Shown piece by piece: positions 59,528-64,000 of a stretch of 64,000 bases of DNA. Both the position numbers and the translations under genes were made by a program. The notes under the pieces are model-generated. The model made no database searches. It saw only the letters and a program-made list of their open reading frames with translations, and was not told where the DNA came from. The stretch covers positions 149,633-213,632 of the forward strand of contig NZ_FNOE01000002.1 in assembly GCF_900106555.1 (NCBI RefSeq). The letters run 5' to 3'. Source of the DNA: Nitrosomonas oligotropha. Lineage in GTDB: Bacteria > Pseudomonadota > Gammaproteobacteria > Burkholderiales > Nitrosomonadaceae. How positions within the stretch are numbered: position 1 is the stretch's first letter; every line of letters begins with the position of its first letter.

Positions 59528-61729
59528 ATGGATAAACGGACTCTCTTACCTGGATTGTTGATACTTTTTGCTTGGCTTACCGCATGCAGCGGGCATCAAT
59601 GGAATAATCCCTATGTGGCCGAAGATACGGAAAAAAACATTCTCTATACGGTATTCACAGAGCGGCCAAAACATCTGGATCCGGTGCAATCCTATAGTTC
59701 CAACGAAATTCAATTCACCGCACAAATCTATGAGCCTCCGCTGCAATATCATTATTTAAAGCGGCCATTCGTGTTGATTCCAGCAACAGCAGAAGAAATA
59801 CCTGTAGTGAAGTATCGGGATGTTCATGGCAATCAATTGCCGGGTGATGCGCAACCGGATGATATTGCCTACAGTGTGTATGAAATTACAATCAAAGCGG
59901 GAATACATTTTCAACCACACCCGGCATTTGCTCGCGATGCGCAAGGTCACTGGTTGTATCATGATCTAAACCGGCAGGAAATGGCGTCCGTGCGCAAGCT
60001 TGCGGATTTTTCGCAAACTGGCACCAGGGAATTGGTAGCGGAAGATTATGTTTATCAGATCAAACGGTTGGCGCATCCAAAATTGCATTCACCGATTTAC
60101 GGACTGATGGCTGATTATATTGCCGGACTCAGGGAATATGCCGATGTATTGAAGCAAGCCGATCAGAACCGGCCGGAAGAAAAAACATTCCTGGATTTAA
60201 GAGATTATCAATTGGAAGGCGTGCAAGTTGTCGATAGATATACTTACCGTATCACAATAAAAGGTAAGTACCCGCAATTTGTGTATTGGTTGGCGATGCC
60301 TTTTTTTGCTCCGATTCCGTGGGAGGCTGATCGTTTTTATTCGCAGCAAGGATTAAAACAAAAAAATATCACATTGGATTGGTATCCGGTTGGCACCGGC
60401 CCCTATATGCTGACCGAGAACGATCCTAATTCACGGATGGTATTGGAGAAGAATCCGAACTTCCATGATGAATACTATCCTGCTGAAGGTATGCCGGGAG
60501 ATGAAGAAAATGATCTTCTCGTGGATGCTGGTAAGAAATTACCGTTCATTGATAAAATTATTTTCACTCGGGAAAAGGAGAGTATTCCAAGATGGAATAA
60601 ATTCCTGCAAGGCTATTACGATGCCAGTGGAATTGGCTCGGATAGCTTTGATCAAGCCGTGCAGCTGGTAGGGCAGGGAGAAGCGACGGTGACCGAGGCC
60701 ATGGCTGAGCAAGGGATACGGCTGGAGACGGCGGTGGCGGCATCGACCTACTACATGGGATTTAATATGCTCGATCCAGTCGTCGGCGGCAGAAATGAAC
60801 GAGAACGGGAATCGGCCAGAAAACTGCGCCAAGCGATTTCGATTGCGGTGGATTACGAAGAGTTTATTTCGATTTTTGCCAATGGCCGTGGAATGCCGGC
60901 CCAAAGCCCTATTCCGCCTGGTATTGCGGGTTACCGGGAAGGTGAGGAAGGCGTCAATCCCGTGGTGTACGATTGGGTAAACGGTGAGCCAAAGCGTAAG
61001 TCAATACAAGCTGCAAAGGCATTGTTGGCGGAAGCGGGTTATCCGGACGGAATGGATCAACGAACGGGTGCGCCGCTCATTTTATATTTTGATGTGACTG
61101 CGCGTAGTGCTGAAGATAGATCCAGACTGGATTGGATGCGTAAGCAATTTCAGAAATTAAATATCCAGCTGGTCGTGAGAAGTACTGATTACAATCGTTT
61201 TCAGGACAAGATCCGCAAAGGGAATGCGCAGATTTTTGAGTGGGGCTGGAATGCCGACTATCCAGACGCGGAAAATTTTCTATTCTTATTGTACGGACCA
61301 CAACGTAAAGTAGGTAATAGTGGCGAGAATGCGGCGAATTATCTTAATGCAGAATATGACCGGCTGTTTGAACAGATGAAAAATATGGAGGACGGGCCTC
61401 AGCGGCAACAGATTATTGATCGCATGATTGAGATACTGCGCTTAGATGCGCCGTGGTTATGGGGGTATCATCCGAAGGATTATGGTTTGTACCATGCATG
61501 GTATCAGAACGTAAAACCCAACCGGATATCAAATAATAATCTGAAATATTTCAAAATCGATACTGCTTTGAGGACGCAAAAGCGCGCTGAATGGAATGAG
61601 CCGGTCATATGGCCTGTAGCGTTGATTTTGGCTGTACTGGCAGTTAGTTTTGTTCCCGCTGTAAATGCCTTTCGCCGTCACGAGAGCAGTACCGCTGTGC
61701 GTGCAACTTCTTCGGACACTACGGGATAA
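59528..61729 (+). CDS. peptide-type ABC transporter substrate-binding lipoprotein
   Basis: A 733-residue member of the OppA/DppA solute-binding family (SBP type 5). The lipobox LTAC puts the acylated Cys at residue 20. TVFTERPKHLDPVQSYSSNE is the family start, with DVTARSAEDRSRLDWMRKQF and WGWNADYPDAENFL further on. Unusually, a hydrophobic helix is present near the C terminus (about 694-712, VALILAVLAVSFVPAV), so it would be tethered twice or span the inner membrane. A permease gene follows after 5 bases; the ligand is unknown. Confidence 0.88.
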   Translation: MDKRTLLPGLLILFAWLTACSGHQWNNPYVAEDTEKNILYTVFTERPKHLDPVQSYSSNEIQFTAQIYEPPLQYHYLKRPFVLIPATAEEIPVVKYRDVHGNQLPGDAQPDDIAYSVYEITIKAGIHFQPHPAFARDAQGHWLYHDLNRQEMASVRKLADFSQTGTRELVAEDYVYQIKRLAHPKLHSPIYGLMADYIAGLREYADVLKQADQNRPEEKTFLDLRDYQLEGVQVVDRYTYRITIKGKYPQFVYWLAMPFFAPIPWEADRFYSQQGLKQKNITLDWYPVGTGPYMLTENDPNSRMVLEKNPNFHDEYYPAEGMPGDEENDLLVDAGKKLPFIDKIIFTREKESIPRWNKFLQGYYDASGIGSDSFDQAVQLVGQGEATVTEAMAEQGIRLETAVAASTYYMGFNMLDPVVGGRNERERESARKLRQAISIAVDYEEFISIFANGRGMPAQSPIPPGIAGYREGEEGVNPVVYDWVNGEPKRKSIQAAKALLAEAGYPDGMDQRTGAPLILYFDVTARSAEDRSRLDWMRKQFQKLNIQLVVRSTDYNRFQDKIRKGNAQIFEWGWNADYPDAENFLFLLYGPQRKVGNSGENAANYLNAEYDRLFEQMKNMEDGPQRQQIIDRMIEILRLDAPWLWGYHPKDYGLYHAWYQNVKPNRISNNNLKYFKIDTALRTQKRAEWNEPVIWPVALILAVLAVSFVPAVNAFRRHESSTAVRATSSDTTG

Positions 61730-61734
61730 GTTAA

Positions 61735-62712
61735 ATGCTAAGTTATATCATCAGGCGCATTTTTTATGCGATTCCGATTCTGATCGGAGTTAATCTCATT
61801 ACGTTCATGTTGTTCTTTGTCGTGAATACACCGGATGACATGGCGAGGATGCAGTTAGGTATTAAGTATGTAACACCCGAAGCGATTGAAAAATGGAAAG
61901 CGGAACGAGGTTATGATAAGCCGCTATTATTCAACCAAGAAGCAGAAAACCTGGATAAATTGACCAGTACGATCTTTTTTGAAAAATCGGTATCCATGTT
62001 TATTTTTGATTTCGGCAAAGCGGATGATGGCCGGGATATCGCTCAGGAAATCAAGTCGCGCATGCTGCCAAGTCTGGCGATTGCATTGCCGGTCTTTGTG
62101 TTGGGTTTGGTTGTGTACATTACTTGTGCGTTGCTGATGGTTTTTTTTCGTGCCACTTACATCGACTTCTTGGGTGTAGTTTCATGCGTGGCGCTGATGT
62201 CAATTTCCAGCCTATTTTATATCATCGTCGGACAATTCTTGATCAGTAAACTATGGCATTGGGTGCCCATATCCGGTTACGAAACCGGACTCGATGCAGC
62301 AAAATTTTTATTTTTGCCGGTGATCATTGGTGTGATCAGTAGTGCGGGATCCAATATACGCTGGTATCGCACTATTTTTCTGGAAGAGATGAACAAGGAA
62401 TATGTGCGTACAGCCAGAGCCAAGGGACTATCCGAGCGCATTGTGCTATTCCGGCATGTGCTTGGGAATGCGTTGATTCCAATTTTAACCGGTGCAGTTG
62501 TTGTGGTGCCTTTATTATTTCTCGGCAGTCTGCTGGTTGAATCGTTTTTTGGTATCCCTGGGTTAGGCAGCTACACCATTGATGCGATTAATTCACAGGA
62601 TTTTGCGATTGTGAGAGCAATGGTTTTTTTAGGTTCACTGTTATATATCATAGGCTTGGTCTTGACTGATATATCGTACACTTGGGTTGATCCAAGAATT
62701 CACTTGGCATAA
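61735..62712 (+). CDS. peptide-type ABC transporter permease (OppB-like)
   Basis: A 325-residue inner-membrane permease with about six helices, beginning MLSYIIRRIFYAIPILIGVN as in the OppB/DppB group, and a cytoplasmic EAA loop EEMNKEYVRTARAKGLSE that contacts the ATPase. A matching OppC-type permease and the ATP-binding proteins would be expected next but are missing; tRNA genes follow instead. The system must use subunits from elsewhere or be incomplete. Confidence 0.88.
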   Translation: MLSYIIRRIFYAIPILIGVNLITFMLFFVVNTPDDMARMQLGIKYVTPEAIEKWKAERGYDKPLLFNQEAENLDKLTSTIFFEKSVSMFIFDFGKADDGRDIAQEIKSRMLPSLAIALPVFVLGLVVYITCALLMVFFRATYIDFLGVVSCVALMSISSLFYIIVGQFLISKLWHWVPISGYETGLDAAKFLFLPVIIGVISSAGSNIRWYRTIFLEEMNKEYVRTARAKGLSERIVLFRHVLGNALIPILTGAVVVVPLLFLGSLLVESFFGIPGLGSYTIDAINSQDFAIVRAMVFLGSLLYIIGLVLTDISYTWVDPRIHLA

Positions 62713-62721
62713 TAAGTTAAG

Positions 62722-62741
62722 AGCAGGATTCGCTGCTTTTT
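62722..62741 (+). terminator. weak intrinsic terminator after the ABC permease
   Basis: A short 5-base stem (AGCAG 62722-62726, CTGCT 62733-62737) with a 6-base loop, followed by TTTT. It begins 10 bases after the permease stop and would separate it from the tRNA-tuf transcript. Confidence 0.45.
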
Positions 62742-62901
62742 ACAGATTACGAAGTTTTGTGGCATCGAAACATACGCTACCAACCATAATGTGTTCTTGT
62801 CAAAAAACTGCAAATGGTATTAATCCCTATCTATCTACAACTTCCCGTTAAATCTAGATTGACTTATGAGCGCAATATATTCATAATCGCCCGTTTCGTT
62901 C

Positions 62902-62987
<86 letters not shown>

Positions 62988-63071
62988 TTTTGGAAATGCA
63001 GTAAGGATAGCAGGGCGTTAGCTCCTGTTGGTATAAGTTTAAGTTGTGCTTCTTGCAAGCAGCAAACTAGT

Positions 63072-63145
63072 GCGGGTGTAGCTCAATGGTAGAGCAGAAG
63101 CCTTCCAAGCTTACGATGAGGGTTCGATTCCCTTCACCCGCTCCA
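63072..63145 (+). tRNA. tRNA-Gly (UCC)
   Basis: A 74-base tRNA with acceptor GCGGGTG paired to CACCCGC, anticodon loop CTTCCAA giving TCC, T-loop TTCGATT and encoded CCA (63143-63145). It is second in the tRNA-tuf series. Confidence 0.96.
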
Positions 63146-63191
63146 AATGGGAATTAGCAGGTAAAACGGTAAAGTAGAGTTGTTTATGCTT

Positions 63192-63266
<75 letters not shown>

Positions 63267-63317
63267 TAGGTTGTATGTGAAATAGTATGGTTAAAGCACG
63301 CAAAGGGGAAACAAGAC

Positions 63318-64000
63318 ATGGCAAAGAGTAAATTTGAGCGGTCGAAGCCACACGTAAATGTTGGTACGATAGGACACGTGGATCATGGTAAGACGACGCT
63401 AACAGCGGCAATTACGACGATATTGACGAAGAAATTTGGCGGGGAAGCGAAGAGCTACGATCAGATTGACTCAGCGCCGGAAGAGCGTGCGCGTGGAATT
63501 ACCATTAATACGGCACACGTGGAATATGAAACAGAGAATCGTCATTACGCACATGTGGACTGTCCTGGGCATGCGGATTATGTGAAGAACATGATCACGG
63601 GTGCGGCACAAATGGATGGAGCCATATTGGTAGTGTCGGCTGCTGATGGTCCAATGCCGCAAACGCGTGAACATATACTGCTGGCGCGCCAAGTGGGCGT
63701 TCCTTACATCATCGTCTATATGAATAAAGCGGATATGGTGGATGACGCTGAGCTCATAGAGCTGGTGGAAATGGAAATACGTGAACTATTGTCTAAATAT
63801 GACTTCCCAGGTGACGACACGCCGATCATTGTTGGTTCGGCGCTGAAAGCACTAGAAGGCGATCAAAGCGATATCGGCGAACCTTCCATACTGAAATTGG
63901 CGGCAGCGTTGGATAGTTACATACCACAACCGGAACGTGCAATCGACGGTGCATTTATTATGCCAGTGGAAGACGTTTTCTCGATTTCTGGCCGTGGAAC
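63318..64000 (+). CDS. tuf: elongation factor Tu, N-terminal part (runs off the window)
   Basis: Delivers aminoacyl-tRNA to the ribosome as a GTPase. About 227 codons are present, from ATG at 63318 after an AAAGGGG site. The P-loop GHVDHGKT is near residues 19-26, with the effector region [14 protein letters not shown], the G3 motif DCPGHADY and the G4-like MNKADM. Domain 2 begins near the window edge. It follows tRNA-Thr by 51 bases, the order that in related bacteria continues to tRNA-Trp, secE and nusG. Confidence 0.97.
   Translation, partial: MAKSKFERSKPHVNVGTIGHVDHGKTTLTAAITTILTKKFGGEAKSYDQIDSAPEERARGITINTAHVEYETENRHYAHVDCPGHADYVKNMITGAAQMDGAILVVSAADGPMPQTREHILLARQVGVPYIIVYMNKADMVDDAELIELVEMEIRELLSKYDFPGDDTPIIVGSALKALEGDQSDIGEPSILKLAAALDSYIPQPERAIDGAFIMPVEDVFSISGRG

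Overview
The window is a compact, mostly housekeeping stretch of a Gram-negative betaproteobacterial chromosome of moderate G+C. The gene orders are those expected of this class: rlmE-ftsH-folP-glmM, carA-carB-greA, ribF-ileS-lspA, gpmA-envC-ctpA-moeB facing rhodanese-grxC-secB-gpsA, HU-tRNA-tRNA-ppiD with fabI, and tRNA-Tyr-Gly-Thr-tuf. Together with the c-type cytochrome, the two-subunit pyruvate carboxylase and the c-di-GMP genes, they point to the Nitrosomonadales, most likely Nitrosomonas or a close relative. This assignment is by recognition and was not checked against a database.

Layout. 1-4.0 kb: start of clpB behind a sigma-32-type promoter, then a membrane PAS-GGDEF-EAL sensor. 4.2-8.1 kb: a membrane-anchored glutamate-synthase-like flavoprotein, nadC and cysG. 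8.1-9.4 kb: an orphan pstS with a good Pho box. 9.4-14.5 kb: rlmE-ftsH-folP-glmM, read leftwards. 14.5-19.8 kb: yhbY, then carA-carB-greA. 20.2-24.4 kb: a PH-domain membrane protein, a PAS-GAF-GGDEF-EAL protein with an RNA-like element in its leader, a secreted protein and an EAL pseudogene copied from the neighbouring gene. 24.5-27.0 kb: a small A/T-rich accessory patch (KAP NTPase, HicA/HicB). 27.1-34 kb: pyruvate carboxylase pycA/pycB, a beta-barrel porin and a 5'-nucleotidase-type phosphatase. 34.3-37.7 kb: a RoxA-like diheme cytochrome c lipoprotein next to a cytochrome P450. 37.8-40.4 kb: a small lipoprotein with an FNR-type promoter, a ubiquitin-like/Mut7-C RNase fusion and a secreted Gly/Asp- and His-rich protein. 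40.4-43.2 kb: a chemoreceptor, cheW and a G10 tract. 43.2-48.5 kb: a small lipoprotein, lspA-ileS-ribF and slmA. 48.5-56 kb: moeB, ctpA, envC and gpmA against rhodanese, grxC, secB, an SH3 protein and gpsA. 56-64 kb: HU, tRNA-Val, tRNA-Asp, ppiD, fabI, a partial peptide-type ABC transporter, tRNA-Tyr/Gly/Thr and the start of tuf.

Most genes serve protein quality control (clpB, ftsH, ppiD, secB, ctpA), translation (ileS, tRNAs, tuf, rlmE, yhbY), envelope assembly (glmM, envC, lspA, fabI) and core biosynthesis (carAB, folP, nadC, cysG, ribF, pyc). The most unusual material is the RoxA-like/P450 pair, the KAP-HicAB patch, the FNR-controlled small lipoprotein, the possible regulatory RNA ahead of the c-di-GMP enzyme, a chemoreceptor with a charge-reversed tip residue and a rhodanese lacking its cysteine. 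No rRNA, CRISPR array, intact insertion sequence or prophage was seen.
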